Assembly (NCBI GenBank): GCA_009786185.1
Contig: WQTS01000140.1
Span: 17,840-81,839 of the forward strand
Origin: Bacteroidota bacterium
GTDB lineage: Bacteria; Bacteroidota; Bacteroidia; Bacteroidales; WCHB1-69
Direction: 5' to 3'
DNA length: 64,000 nt
The notes beneath the pieces were generated by a model. The model was given only the letters and a program-made list of their open reading frames with translations. It was not told the DNA's origin and did not search any database. Below are positions 48,521 to 62,600 of the stretch, one piece after another; position 1 is the stretch's first letter, and every line of letters begins with the position of its first letter. Both the position numbers and the translations under genes were made by a program.

Positions 48521-50284
48521 ATGGATGTAACAAGAGTTTTTGATTTATTACCCCACGCTTTGGAAAACTTTCCAAAGGAGGATGCCGTTTGCGGCAAAGA
48601 AAATGGGGTATGGGTTCACTACAGCACTGCACAATATATTCATAAAGCAGAGCAAATTGCATACGGGCTTTTGCAGTTGGGCATTAAAAAAGGAGATAGA
48701 ATTGCTTCTATAAGTAACAATCGTCCCGAATGGAATTTTTTAGATATGGCCATTCATCAGGTAGGCGCCATTCATGTCTCTATTTACCCAACTATTAGTG
48801 AAACTGATTATCAATATATATTGAATCATGCAGACGTGAAAATGGTTTTTGTAGCAGGATGGGAACTGCTTAGAAAAATTGAAAACGTGATTAACGGCAT
48901 TCCCAGTTTGAAAGACAATGTTTATACGTTCAGAAATTTAAGGGGATATAAGCACTTGCATGAGATTGTAGAATTAGGTATGGCAAATCCGGCGCCGGAA
49001 CTGCTGAAAGAGATTAAAGATTCGATAACGCCCGATGATGTCATGACCTTGATTTATACTTCGGGTACTACGGGAAACCCAAAAGGAGCGATGCTTACAC
49101 ACGCCAATATGCTGAATAATGTAAAAGCAATAACGCCCATTATTCCGCTAAGAGTAGACAGCCGTTGTTTAAGCTACTTACCGCTTTGTCATGTGTACGA
49201 ACGCATGATGGTATACGCGTGGCACTACATCGGCGTTTCTATTTATTATGCCGAAAGCATGGCTACTATAGCCGACAATTTAAAAGAGGTTCGCCCCGAT
49301 ATTTTTACTTCAGTGCCACGATTATTGGAAAAATTTTATGATAAAATTTTATCTGTTGGTCATAAACAAAAAGGCATAAAAAGGAGGATTTTCTTTTGGG
49401 CAAATAAAGTAGCTTTAGATTTTGAGTTGGAAGGAAAATCGAAATGGTACAAATGGAAACTGAAAATTGCCCGCAAATTGGTGCTCAGCAAATGGAAAGC
49501 TGCTTTGGGAGGACAGTTTGAGGTGGTTGTTTCGGGAGGCGCCGCAATACAGCCCAAATTGAGCAAAATATTTTGGGCAATGGATGTGCCTGTATTGGAA
49601 GGCTACGGTTTAACAGAAACCTCTCCGGTAATTGCAGTGAGCAACTTTTTTAAAGATGGAGTGAAAATAGGCACGGTAGGTCCGCCGCTTCCCGGAATTG
49701 AAGTAAAAATTGCCAAAGACGGCGAAATTCTCACCAGAGGACATTGCGTGATGAAAGGTTACTACAAAGCTCCCGAATTAACCGCTGAAGTGATAGATAA
49801 AGAAGGATGGTTTCATACCGGCGATTTAGGGCAAATTGAATTAGAAGGACAATTGCGTATCACCGGAAGGAAAAAAGAGATGTTTAAAACCGCCTTCGGA
49901 AAATATATTGTGCCTACTTTAATCGAAAATAAGTTTGCCGAACATCCCATGATTGACAATATTTTAGTGGCCGGAGAAAACAAACAGTTTGCAGCGGCGC
50001 TTATTGTACCTGAATTTGGAAATATGCGCTCATGGTGCGCAAAAGAAGGAATTCCGTATACTACCAACGAAGAGATGATTGCACACCCGCAAATACTTGC
50101 CAGATTTAAGCAAATTGTGGACAAATACAATAAACATTTCGGTGAAGCCGAAAAAATTACGCGTTTTAAGCTCATTGGATACCCATGGACGGTAGAATCC
50201 GGCGAATTAACCCCAACCCTTAAATTAAGAAGAAGCTTTATTTACAAGAAATTTGAGGATGAAATTGAAGGACTTTTTAATTAA
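48521..50284 (+). CDS. Long-chain fatty acid--CoA ligase (AMP-forming)
   Basis: LIYTSGTTGNPKGAMLTHANM; GYGLTETSPVIAVSN; GWFHTGDLGQIELEGQLRITGRKKEMFKTAFGKYI. Confidence 0.93.
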   Translation: MDVTRVFDLLPHALENFPKEDAVCGKENGVWVHYSTAQYIHKAEQIAYGLLQLGIKKGDRIASISNNRPEWNFLDMAIHQVGAIHVSIYPTISETDYQYILNHADVKMVFVAGWELLRKIENVINGIPSLKDNVYTFRNLRGYKHLHEIVELGMANPAPELLKEIKDSITPDDVMTLIYTSGTTGNPKGAMLTHANMLNNVKAITPIIPLRVDSRCLSYLPLCHVYERMMVYAWHYIGVSIYYAESMATIADNLKEVRPDIFTSVPRLLEKFYDKILSVGHKQKGIKRRIFFWANKVALDFELEGKSKWYKWKLKIARKLVLSKWKAALGGQFEVVVSGGAAIQPKLSKIFWAMDVPVLEGYGLTETSPVIAVSNFFKDGVKIGTVGPPLPGIEVKIAKDGEILTRGHCVMKGYYKAPELTAEVIDKEGWFHTGDLGQIELEGQLRITGRKKEMFKTAFGKYIVPTLIENKFAEHPMIDNILVAGENKQFAAALIVPEFGNMRSWCAKEGIPYTTNEEMIAHPQILARFKQIVDKYNKHFGEAEKITRFKLIGYPWTVESGELTPTLKLRRSFIYKKFEDEIEGLFN

Positions 50285-50306
50285 ACCTTAAACTTGAATC
50301 TTGAAC

Positions 50307-50326
50307 CCGTCAGTTTCAACTGACGG
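50307..50326. repeat. Short perfect hairpin CCGTCAGTT-TC-AACTGACGG
   Basis: 9-bp stem, 2-nt loop; degenerate single-arm look-alike at ~10393 (GTCGTCAGTTTCAATTAGCAAC). Confidence 0.7.
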
Positions 50327-50370
50327 CAATAAAACCTTAAATTTTTAAATCTGAAATCTTTAAACCCTTT

Positions 50371-51960
50371 ATGTCTGAAATAAAACCTTCCGAAGTAACC
50401 GCAATCCTCCGAAAACAACTACATAATTTTGATTCTAAAGCCGAACTGGCAGAAACCGGCACCATACTACTGGTGGGCGATGGTATTGTTCGTGTTTACG
50501 GACTTCAAAATGCGCTCTCGGGCGAGTTGGTGATTTTTGAAAAACCGGAAGGCGATGTAATGGGTATTGTGCTAAATTTGGAGGAAGACAATGTAGGAAT
50601 TGTGCTTCTGGGAGATTCAAAAAAGCTGAAAGAAGGAGATATTTGCAAACGCACCGGAAGAATTGTTTCTATTAAAGTAGGGGAAGGATTGTTGGGTCGC
50701 GTTATCAATACCATGGGCGAAACTATTGACGGGAAAGGAGAGATTAAAGGCGAATTGTACGAAATGCCTATTGAAAGAAAGGCGCCGGGCGTTATTTTCC
50801 GCCAACCAGTTAGAGAACCGCTGCAAACCGGTATTAAAGCGATTGACGCCATGATTCCGATTGGGCGCGGGCAACGAGAGTTGATTATCGGCGACCGCCA
50901 AACCGGAAAAACAGCAATTGCTATTGACACCATCTTGAATCAAAAAGAGTTTTACGATAAAGGAGAACCTGTATATTGTATCTATGTGGCCATTGGGCAA
51001 AAAGGTTCTTCGGTGGCAAGCACGGTGAAAACATTAACCGAAAAAGGAGCGATGGCGTATACGGTGGTAGTTACGGCAACCGCTTCCGATCCGGCAGCCA
51101 TGCAGTTTTACGCACCGTTTGCAGGAGCTTCTATCGGAGAATATTTTCGCGATACCGGACGTCCTGCATTGATCATTTATGACGATTTATCGAAACAAGC
51201 CGTGGCGTATCGCGAAGTTTCGTTGCTGTTGCGCCGTCCGCCGGGTCGTGAAGCCTATCCTGGAGATGTTTTTTACCTTCACTCTCGTTTGTTGGAGCGT
51301 GCCGCGAAAATTATTGACTGTGATGAAATTGCCATTACGATGAACGACCTTCCCGAAAGCATTAAACATTTGGTAAAAGGAGGCGGCTCATTAACAGCAT
51401 TGCCCATCATTGAAACTCAAGCCGGCGACGTTTCCGCTTATATTCCCACCAATGTAATCTCCATTACCGATGGACAGATTTTTTTGGAAACCTCCTTGTT
51501 TAACTCCGGCGTTCGTCCTGCTATTAATGTGGGAATTTCGGTATCGCGTGTGGGCGGAAATGCGCAAATTAAAGCTATGAAAAAAGTTGCCGGAACATTA
51601 AAACTTGCCCAAGCGCAATACCGCGAATTAGAGGCTTTTGCCAAATTCGGCTCCGACCTTGACCCATCCACTAAAAATATATTGGAAAAAGGGAAAAGGA
51701 ATGTTGAAATTTTGAAACAACCCCAACATTCACCACTGACAGTTGAAGAAGAGATCGCCATTCTGTTTTGTGGTGTGAACGGATTGTTATTAAAAATCCC
51801 TGTAAGTTACATTAAAAATTTTGAAGCCGATTATTTGTATACGTTACACACAAATCACCAAGAAATTTTAGATACCTTAAAAAAAGGCATAATAGATGAG
51901 GCAATTATAGAGAAATTGGAGCGTATTTGCAAAGAGGTAGCTCTGAAATATGAACAATAA
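50371..51960 (+). CDS. atpA: F0F1 ATP synthase subunit alpha
   Basis: [18 protein letters not shown] (Walker A), [50 protein letters not shown]. Confidence 0.95.
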   Translation: MSEIKPSEVTAILRKQLHNFDSKAELAETGTILLVGDGIVRVYGLQNALSGELVIFEKPEGDVMGIVLNLEEDNVGIVLLGDSKKLKEGDICKRTGRIVSIKVGEGLLGRVINTMGETIDGKGEIKGELYEMPIERKAPGVIFRQPVREPLQTGIKAIDAMIPIGRGQRELIIGDRQTGKTAIAIDTILNQKEFYDKGEPVYCIYVAIGQKGSSVASTVKTLTEKGAMAYTVVVTATASDPAAMQFYAPFAGASIGEYFRDTGRPALIIYDDLSKQAVAYREVSLLLRRPPGREAYPGDVFYLHSRLLERAAKIIDCDEIAITMNDLPESIKHLVKGGGSLTALPIIETQAGDVSAYIPTNVISITDGQIFLETSLFNSGVRPAINVGISVSRVGGNAQIKAMKKVAGTLKLAQAQYRELEAFAKFGSDLDPSTKNILEKGKRNVEILKQPQHSPLTVEEEIAILFCGVNGLLLKIPVSYIKNFEADYLYTLHTNHQEILDTLKKGIIDEAIIEKLERICKEVALKYEQ

Positions 51961-52000
51961 CAACATAATCTAACGGCATTCCGGGCGTACTTCAATCAAA

Positions 52001-52029
52001 AAAAACTGCCGAATAAATCGGCAGTTTTT
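52001..52029. terminator. Terminator between convergent atpA and the OmpA-family gene
   Basis: AAAAACTGCCGA-ATAAA-TCGGCAGTTTTT stem-loop. Confidence 0.8.
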
Positions 52030-52051
52030 AATTATACGAAGAAATATACTG

Positions 52052-53524
52052 TTATTTCTTTTCAATTCTAAAGATAACCGCACGTTGTTGCGACCATTCT
52101 TCTCTCTCAGGAATGTCAATTTTATGTTGCGGATCTTGAGCAGTAAAGGCTTGTGTTGCAATTTGGTCTTTTGGAACGCCTTCGTTAACGAAGATACCTC
52201 TTACAGCATTTGCGCGTCTTTGAGCTAAATCTTGGTTATGAGCTTGCGAACCTTCCGGTGACGTATAACCTGTTATGATTATCTTTAAATCCGGGTTAGC
52301 CTTTAGAATCGCTACGGCATTTTTGATGTCTTCTTTGTTTCTGTCGCTAAGTTTCGGAATGTCTTTATCTAAGTCGAATAAGATTTTGATCATTGATAAT
52401 GATTGAGCCAGATCAAGAAGCGCCTTTTTCTTATCAGCGCTTGCTTCGTCAAGTAAATCATCTGCAATAGTAGGTACGATATAGTAATAGAATTCTTGAA
52501 CCGTATTGGTTACAACAATAGGTTCATTTTGTTTCTTTATCATTTCATCCATATATCTTCTCTTAGCGTCGCGCATATATTCTTTATTGCTATTAGCTTT
52601 ACATGGCAAGAAATGGAAGCCTAATTTAAGTCCTACTTGAAGAAGATTCCATTTATCCGAAGAGTTTACATATCTGTTAGAAATGTCACCAAATCTTCTA
52701 TCTCCTACATTCATAGTAGAAAGATCAACTCCTTCTTTAGGAAGAATATTGAGGAATCCATACGATGCATATACACCCACATAGAAATCTGTGCTTCTCG
52801 CAAGTCCGAAAATTCCGCCAAATTCACCCAAAATATCTATAGAGGGTCTCATTTTTGTTTTAACAGATTTATCTTTAAGCTCTAATGGCTCCATATGATG
52901 AGTTAAGCCCGGATTGTAAGTAACATTCAAATTGCGATCATAGATTCTGGTAATATCAATTTCACCACCGGTAAAGCCGGCTTTGGTTGAAATAGGGAAA
53001 TACCCTTTCACGCCAACTCCTGCATAGATACCGTTTTTGCCACCAAATTTTTCTTCAAATTGAACAGTCAATGGAACTTCAATAGCCCATACGCCCATTC
53101 TTTGTTTAAGATCTCTTGCAGAATAAGTTAAATCATAAGGTAAATCTCCGTAATAAAGCGGATCAACCAGGTCATAAAGCGTAATGTTTTCATTTATTTT
53201 AGCAATGCGTGCGGAATAATTAATTCCAACACCTATTCCAATACCCACATTTCTATGGAAGAAGTAGGTATAGCCTATCTCTGCCATTGCCGTATAAGAA
53301 CATCTTGTTAGACCATCAATCTCTTTTTTAAGATCTTTGAAATTGTTATTAGCATATCCTCCACCAAAACGGAACAAAATTCTATGAGGGCAAAAATCGT
53401 CTTTGGATTCGGCTACGGTATCCGCAGTAGCGGTAGGTTGGGATTCACTTTTTGTTTCAGTGGTTTGAGAATAAGCCACAAACATCGTGAAAATAAGACC
53501 GATTAAAAATAGTTGTTTTTTCAT
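52052..53524 (-). CDS. OmpA-family protein with N-terminal outer-membrane barrel
   Basis: Signal peptide; barrel-like strands; C-terminal IITGYTSPEGSQAHNQDLAQRRANAVRGIFVNEGV. Confidence 0.88.
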   Translation of the reverse strand: MKKQLFLIGLIFTMFVAYSQTTETKSESQPTATADTVAESKDDFCPHRILFRFGGGYANNNFKDLKKEIDGLTRCSYTAMAEIGYTYFFHRNVGIGIGVGINYSARIAKINENITLYDLVDPLYYGDLPYDLTYSARDLKQRMGVWAIEVPLTVQFEEKFGGKNGIYAGVGVKGYFPISTKAGFTGGEIDITRIYDRNLNVTYNPGLTHHMEPLELKDKSVKTKMRPSIDILGEFGGIFGLARSTDFYVGVYASYGFLNILPKEGVDLSTMNVGDRRFGDISNRYVNSSDKWNLLQVGLKLGFHFLPCKANSNKEYMRDAKRRYMDEMIKKQNEPIVVTNTVQEFYYYIVPTIADDLLDEASADKKKALLDLAQSLSMIKILFDLDKDIPKLSDRNKEDIKNAVAILKANPDLKIIITGYTSPEGSQAHNQDLAQRRANAVRGIFVNEGVPKDQIATQAFTAQDPQHKIDIPEREEWSQQRAVIFRIEKK

Positions 53525-53609
53525 ACTTATTTATTTTTTAATTTTTTCCTATTTATGTTAATTTGTTAAAGGCAGGCAGCTAAATGCCGCCCGCCTCAGA
53601 CAAATTTTA

Positions 53610-56600
53610 TTATTTAACAATTACGAATTTAATCGCCTTAGTTTCATTAGTACCGGTGGTAATTCTACCGAAGTAAGTACCTTGAGCTTTAAAGCCATCT
53701 ACTTGAGTTTTTGAGCTAACTACCGGTATGTGTTGGATGTGCGCTCCTTTTGCATCATAGATGTCAAGAACTGCACCTTCTAACTCAGCAGGAGTCATGT
53801 CAAGTTCAACTGTAACAGGTTGGTTAACTTGAGCCGGCACCGGATAAACTTTAACAGTAGATGTCGGATTGAATTCAACACCACAAGTAGTAAACGTAAT
53901 TTGATCACTTAATCTGTTGCCGTTTACATCTACTTTGTATCCTGTTAAACGTACGGAATAGATTCCATTTACGCCATTCGGATCTTGGTAATATTGTTGT
54001 GTAGCGCCCGGAATGATTTCACCATTCTTATACCATTGGTAAGAAGTGAACATATATCCGCCGTTGTAGTATTGATTTGCAGGATCGGTGTAATTGTTGC
54101 TTACTACCACTACTTCGCCGTAGCCTTCCCATCTTCTATGTACCAATGCGTTTGCTCCGGATCCACTTGCACCGTAAATTACATCGAATGTGTAGATACA
54201 TCCATCAACTGTAAGGGTAACGGTATGTGTTCCATAGGTTAGATAGTTTGGAATTCGAACTGAAAGAGTGTTTAGACCTTGACGAATTGTATAAGATACA
54301 GGCTCTTCTGAATCGAATGCTACGAATGCAACATCAGAAACAGCTGAAATCACTTGAATGGTAACTGCAATTTGGTTGTCGCAAGCTAAAATCTCAGGTG
54401 TAACAACCTTCACGTCTGTTACGGTTATCGTAATTTCAGGTCTCACAAAGTTGTTGTTTGCACAATTTAAGTCATCTTCCAAGAATTCGATAGTATAAGT
54501 TGTAGTTGCCACAGGCGTTACGGTATATACTTCTTCATATTTGAATGAAATAATATTGCCGGTTCTTGTACCGTCGGTTCCCACTAATGTGTAATGGAAC
54601 GGTGGAGTACCTGTAAATTTAATATGCAGGTCAACTTTGGTAACTGTCGGATCATTTCCGCAAATTTGTTGAGTTGTTTTTTCAAGATCAAATTCGGCAG
54701 TTGCAGCCACGCCTACTTTAACTTTAATCCAATATTCACAACCGTCAATTTTAATTGACACATTATAGTCGCCACCTTGTTTAAATGCCTCTTCAGGAAC
54801 ATTAACAGTAATCACACTATTGTTACCTTGTGGTTTGATAGTATAAGTTTCCGAATCAAATCCTTCAAAAGTAACTACAGCATCTTTATCTACAGCCTCT
54901 GTAATATTCAATCTCACATCAAATGTAGGCTCACATGTGATAACGTCTGCGTCAATTATATTGATATTTGTTACACGTACGATAACATCATCTAATACAA
55001 CATTTGTACAACCCGAACCATCGATTAGAGATGTGATTGTAAATTGTGTAGTTGCACTTGGGATCGGCTTAACGTTAATTGTATAAGGCGTTGTCCAAAT
55101 ATCTCGGTATGTTTCCGTTTCAGGAGATCCGTTATTTCTTTTAACTACAAAGGTAAACGGAGGAGTACCTACAAGGTCAACTACTAATGTTACATCAGCA
55201 AATGGGTTATTTGCACAAGATTGTAGATTTGACAATTCTGTATTAAATGTTGCACTTGGAGTTGGGAACACTTGGAATGATGTGAACTCATAAGGAGCAA
55301 GTTCACAACCTGCACGTTCGTTCGTTGGAATATAAGTAACTCTGTAGGTGTAAAGACCTGCTTCGGTTGGCGTATGCGTTTGGTGTCCGCCTAAAGCCTG
55401 AAGTTTTATCCATGCACCACCATCAACTTTGTATTCCCACTGAATGCGGCCTACGTTGATATCTTCATCAACACCACCTTTGAACTCAGCTTTCAATGTA
55501 AGTTTTGTACCTAAACATACTCCTGCATAAGGATCGTCCTCGATAGACAATACAGTCCATTCGGGTTGTGTAGTTACTGTGATGTTGATAGCATCCTCAG
55601 CAATAGCACATGTCGGATTTTGGAACATTACCTTAATAGAGTGTGTGGTTACACCTATATTATTGAATACAACATCTTTATCCGGACGTATGGTATTATT
55701 GTCAATAAGACCTGTTAGTCCACTACTCCACACAAAGTCACCGGTTTGATAAACAATCGGATTTGCATTAAGAGTTGCGAAGAATGTGAGTTGAGCACCT
55801 TGACAAACAGCATGTAAAGTGTTGTCAACAGTATAAATTTCAACCGTAGGTTGTGGTGCAACAATAATATCTTCAAATGCAGTCCATGGAGAATAGCATC
55901 CTAATTCAGAGTTATAAGCTCTCACTTCATATTTGTAAGTGCCGGGTGTGTTCAACTCTTCAGTAAGGAAACTATATTCATGTGCAAGAGGTTGCGAATT
56001 ACGTCTCCACTCATATTTGAAGCCTTCAACATCTATTAGGTTTACATCGAAGTTTGCTATGGCAGTATATAAGTTTACTTTACCGCCTACACAAATACCC
56101 GGTAATGGAATACCATTTTCGAAATCGTGTGTTAAGGTTAATGCCGGAGCAGCAAGTACGTTTACAAGGATGCTATTCGAGCCTGAGCAAGCATAGCCAT
56201 CTTGAGTACGTACAAAGTTCACAGTAATTTCATTAACGCCTAATACGAATCCGTTTGTAATAGTTATCTCGTTAACATTTCCAGGAATCGGTGTACCATT
56301 TAAGAACCACTCATAATCATACGGATTACCCGGAGTTGCAGCCGGTCTCGGATCAGCAGTAACCGTGATGGTACCACCCAAACAGATAGCCGTGTTATCT
56401 ACATAAAGATCAACCTCAGGTTGTGGTAAAATATTCACACAATGGTATGCTGATGTAGCAGTACATCCGTAACCAATAGCGGTTACCTCTACGAAGAAGC
56501 AGTAAGGATCTGCCGGATCGTTCGGTTCTAATGTATTCGGAACAATCATATCAGGAATAGTGTAAACACCTACTACCATTGGTTGATTTTGTCCTTTAGC

Positions 56601-59600
56601 ATATTTCAAGGTGTATAGATAGTTAACACCGGGTTGCGAAGTAACAACTTGTGCATGTAATACCAATTGCTCGTCCTCTACTGCTTGGAAACAAACTTTA
56701 TCCTGACCGGTAAGTGTTACCGAAATAGCTGGGTGAACAGTTACAGATACAGAAGCTGAGCGGTCGGAAGTACAAGCATCCACAACAACATCAGCAGTAT
56801 AAGTGTAGGTCATTAAGTTATTATCAGCAGTTGGTGCAATTGTGATTGATTTTTCTGTGCCTTCGGCAAATTTAACACCGCCTACGTACCAAGTATAATA
56901 ACCATCAACGTTGCCGGTGATTGTTACTTGATTGCCGCTGCAAATTTGAGTTGCAGAGATAGTCAATGCCGGTGTTGCCGGTATAGGTTTAACATTTACA
57001 ATCACTTCGTTAGAATGTGCTGTACATCCTGATCCGATTTGAGTAGCTACGAAAGTATATTTATGCACACCTATTTCAAAAGGAACATATTGGAATGCAG
57101 GACCGGTTGCACCATCAATCGGGTTACCATTGTCAAACCATTGGTATGTCATGTTAACAGTCGGAAGAGGTGTTATATCAGCCTCTAATGTTACTGTTTC
57201 GCCATCGCAAATTTCAGAAGGAGTGGCAGTGATAGAAACATTAGTGAATGTATATACAGTAACTGCATAAGGTAGAGAATGTCCATCGCAATCTGATTCC
57301 GGATCGGTGATTACAACGGTGAAGCTGTATGGCATCGGACTTGCTGTCAAACCGCTGATGCTATAAACACTATCTGTAGCGCCGGGGATAGCAACGCCGT
57401 CTAAGAACCACTGGTATCCTACATTCGTATTATGCGGGAATACAGTAGCCGTTAATTTAGCGCCTATGGCATTTTCACAAATAGTGTGTGGTCCGGTAAT
57501 TATTACGGTAGGAGCTTCTTTAACAGTAATTGTTCCGGCATTCATCACATCTGATCTACATCCTGCTCCTATTGAAGTTGCGAAAACTTCTACATCATAT
57601 ACACCATATTGGTTGAATGTATAAGTTAGTACATTGGTAGTAGCATCTATAATTGTTTGTCCGGCTACTCTCCAAGTATAAACTACAGGATCGGGAGTAG
57701 TAAGAGTAGCTGTAAAGGTTAATTGCTCGCCTTCGCAAATAGTGGTGTCTATTTTCGTAATAGTGATAATCGGTTTCGGTATTATTGTTACGGTTACCGG
57801 ATTTGAAGTAGCTACACATCCTGACTCAATTTGAGTTGCAGTAAATGTATAAACTGTCGTTTTATTCGGGTATACGTACCAAACAGGAGCATTAGCGTTC
57901 GCAATTAGCGTGTCGTTTGCATACCATTTGTAAATAATATTAGGATCATTTTGGGTTTCAGCTCTCAATATTACTTCATCGCCGCCACAAACTACTGTTG
58001 GAGTAGCTGTGATAGCAATTACAGGGAATTGATTTACAGTTACTGAATGAACTGCTGAAAGTATCACACAACCTGATTCTGTATCCGTAATTTGAACAGT
58101 ATAGTTATACGGGAATGGGCTTGCCGTTAAATTATTAATATTCAATGAATCACCTTCAGCACCTGAAATTTCAGCACCATTTAAGAACCATTGATAAGTA
58201 ACTGTTGCACCGGCTGGATCTACAATAGCGTGCAATTTTGCACCTTTAGCGGTATCACAAATAATGCTTGGTCCGGCAATTACTACTGCAGGAGCATCTT
58301 TAACAGTGATTGTTGCAATAAGTTTTACAAGTGAGCTACATGCAGTTGCTTGGCCAAGTACTTGAGTCGTTGCAACGGCTGATACATCAAATACACCATA
58401 GTGGTTGAAAGTATAAGTTAATATACTATCGGTAGCACCTTCTACAACTTGACCGTTAACAGTCCAAGTATAAGTTGTTATAGTATTAGGCGTAGAAGCG
58501 ATAGCAGTAAAGGTTACTTGTTCGCCTTTGCAAATCGTATCGGTGTCTACTTCTGTATTTGTGATAGAAGGCGTTGGAGTTACTTTTACGATTACATCAT
58601 TTGAAGTAGCTACGCATCCTGACTCAATTTGAGTTGCAGTGAATTTATAAGTAGTGGTTTCAGTTGGGTTTGCATGATAAATAGGAGCGTTAGCATTTGT
58701 AATAGTATCGGTTGTAGTACCTACAGTTGCATACCATTGATAAATAATATTAGGATCTGCTTGAATTTCAGCTTTTAATGTTACTAATTCACCTGCACAA
58801 ATCATCATCGGATCAGCAGTGATAGCAATTACAGGGAATTGATCTACACGTACTGAGTGAACTGCAGAGAGTATCACACAACCTGATTCGGGATCGGTAA
58901 TTTCAACAGTATAATTATACGGATATGGGCTTGCATCCAAATCGTCGATGTTTAAAGTATCACCTTCGGCATTTGGAATTTCAACGCCATTTAAGAACCA
59001 CTGATAAGTAAGATCAGCTTTTACAGGATCAATAATCGCGTATAACTGGGCGCCTTCAGCACTGTTACAAATAATGCTTGGTCCGGCAATTACTACTGCA
59101 GGAGCATCTTTAACCATGATTGTACCTACTAAAGTACGTTCTGAAATACATCCTGAAATTGGAACAAATGCTTGAACTTCATATATGTAATCTCCGGCAA
59201 CTGTAAGTATTGGAGAGTAGGTATCGGTAGTTGCACCCGGAATTGCTGCACCGTTTACATACCATTGGTAAGTAACGTTTGTAACAGTATCTCCGGCAAT
59301 TGTAGTAACTACCATCAAGGTTGCTTGGTGTCCTGCGCAAATGGTATCATTTTGAAGCTCGTCACCAAAAAGAACTATAGGTTTCGGAGTAATTTTAATT
59401 TCTATGACGTCAGTTGCTATACATAATGAATGTGCTTGAATTACTTCAACAGCAAATACTGCGATAGTGTCGTATAATGCACCAGGGTTGTAAGTCTGTT
59501 GTGTTGCACCAGGAATTAACGTACTGGCAGTATCTACAAAATATGTCCATGCACCGAAGGCAAAAATACTATCTAAGTTGTATGTAACTTCATACCATTG

Positions 59601-62600
59601 GTAAGTAATATGTTCAGTAGTGTAATTATTTAGGTTTGCAGTAAGTTCTACTGTACCGCCTTCGCAAATTACAGTTTCAGAAGCTGTGATATTTACCTCA
59701 GGTGATGTATGAACCCATACATAGAATTTTTCGCTGAAAGAAGTACAGCCATTTCCGCGAGTTACCTCAACAGTAAACTCATAAGGCTCATATCTTGGCG
59801 CCCAACGCTCGGCATAACATTGTCCCGGAGCGCTAAGTAGCGTATTTTCACGAGGTTCTCCTGATTGATACCAAGTATAAGTTAAGTCACCTACCGGATT
59901 AGAGCTGTGATCTACGTATGCGCACAAGAATACAGGACTTGTTTCACAAACATGAGCGTCTCCGTCAATAGCTACGATAGGATTGCGATATACGGTAACA
60001 GTATCAGCAATATTATCATTCAATACGGATGTACATCCTGAATTTTCGTAGCTAACAATTGCATTGTAAATATAAACCGTTTCGTCATTATCAACAGCTA
60101 ACGGTGAGTCTAAGAACCATGAACCGGTTGCGCCATCAACTATTTGTCCGTTTTTATACCAAGTATAAACCGGATTGTTTCCGAAGTTATTAGCACTCGG
60201 AGTAGCTGTAATAATTACTTGACCGCCTGAACAAATTTGATTTACGCTAACTGCGATTTGATCAATTGTAGGTTTCGGATAAGCAAATAATTCATATGAT
60301 GCTATAACCAAACATTTTTTTGCAGGATCTGAAAGATCAAATGTAGCGGTATGTATTACCTCAACATAGTATTTAATGGTTCCTGTTTCATTAATTGCAG
60401 GGGTAGTATAAATTGGTTCGGTTGCACCAGGAATTAAATTCGCTGCTGCAAGGCCACCTTTATACCATTGGTATGTATAACCTGTAATGTTATAATCATT
60501 CAAGTTGGCACGTAAAGTTACGCTTCCACCTTCGCAAATTGTATCTTCTGTAGAAGTAACATTCACAATAGGCGCCGGATAAGAATATACTTCAAATACT
60601 TGACTGTAAGCACTACATCCAAATCCTGCGTTATATTGCATTTGAATTAAATAAGGTTCGTATCTTGAAGTAAGATGGATATTTAAGTGTTGTGCATCAC
60701 ACGCAGCAACGCCACCTAAATCATATATTGTACCATCTATATACCAAGTATAATTCATGTATGTAGGATTAGCACCAACACAATGGTCAGAGTAATATGC
60801 TGCATTTACATAACCTATAATAGACAAGTTTGGAGGACGAACCTCACCAGGTAATGGTTTTAATCCCAAATAAGTGTCACAAATATGATTTTGTCCGTGA
60901 ATTTCTACAATAGGATTACGCATCACATGTACTCTTGCTTCTGCTGCATCTCCCATTCCACTTAGACAAATGATGCCGCCATGAGGCACAGCTACAACGT
61001 TATAAATATAATTGGTTGTATCAAAATCAACAGTAGTTGGAGAAACTAATATAGTAGCTAAGTTTTGACCCGGAATTTCTATTCCATTTACAAACCATAC
61101 ATAGTATGCTACGCTATCCGAGTTTTGAACATTTGCTGTTAATACTACTTGACCGCCATCACAAATTATTCCATTGGTTGGAACCATGGTAATGTCTTGT
61201 ACAGCAATTCCGGCCGTTGTACCCATTACTGCTATAGTTACTTCATTGGAAGTAGCTTGGCATTCTGAACCAATTTGAGTAGCTGTGAAAGTATAAGTCC
61301 TTGTAGAATCTACCTCTACATATAATATAGGAGCGTTAGCACCACTAATCTCAACAGGATCTGCAACACCGGCAACAGTATGATACCATTGATACTCCAT
61401 GTTAGAAGCTCCGCTAACATTAGCCGATAACATTACGATGTCACCTGCACAAGCTTGTATTTTGTCGGCAGTAATACCAATTACAGGGAATTGTTCTACA
61501 TATACAAGATGAGTAGCAGAGGTTACGGTACAACCTGAAGTAGTATCGGTAACTGCTACAACATAGATATAAGGATTAGGTCTCGGAGCATTTGCTATAG
61601 TAATAGTATCATAGTCACCTCCTGCTGATTCTCCATCTACATACCACTGATAAGTATAAGTATTTGTCAATATTGGAGTAACAATTGCGTATAATGATAC
61701 CGGACTTGCTGCGTCGCAAACCAACTCAGCACCTGCAATCTCTACAACAGGAGCAGATTTAACGGTTACAGTTCCTACATTTTGCATGCTAACTGTACAA
61801 CCGGCACCGGAAACAGCTACTGTATATATACCCGGATGATCAAATCTGTAGGTAAATGCACTATCAGCAGCGCCGTCAACGATAACACCATTAATTGCCC
61901 AAGCATATGCTATTGCACCGTCAGCACTAAAGCCAACTTGTGAGCCTGCGCAAATGGTAGTATCAAGAGGTTCTGCGTTAACTGTTAGGTTGGACATTAC
62001 TGCCACAGTTACCGTATTTGAAGTAGCCTGACAATCTGAAACAAGTTGAGTAGCCGTAAAGGTATAACTTGCGGTAGTGTCTGCAGTCAGATGATAAATA
62101 GGTGCATTAGCGCCCGGAATTACTGTTGTACCGGTATCTGAAACTACATACCATTGATAATTCATATTGGATACGTTACTAATATTAGCAGTTAAAGTAA
62201 CTATCTCACCTTTACAAACTTGCATTTTATCAGCAATAATACCGATTACCGGATGTGCTTCTACATAAACGGTTTGTACTTGTGATGTGGTCTCACAACC
62301 TGATACGGTATCTTTAATATGAACAAAATATATATAAGGATATGGACTTGCAACAGTGTCTATTAGTACTGCTGAACTGTCTGCACCCGGTATTTCAACT
62401 CCGTTTACATACCATTGATAAACAAGGTTCGTATCTATTAGGTTCAACGGGGTTACATGTGCGTATAAGTAAGTTGGATTAGTAGTATTACAAACTAATT
62501 CCGGTCCTTCAACAGTAACGCCGAAAGGCATGCCCACTGTAACAGTAGCAACGTCTACCACAGCTGACGGACAGCTTCCGAGATTAGTTGTTGCCATAGC

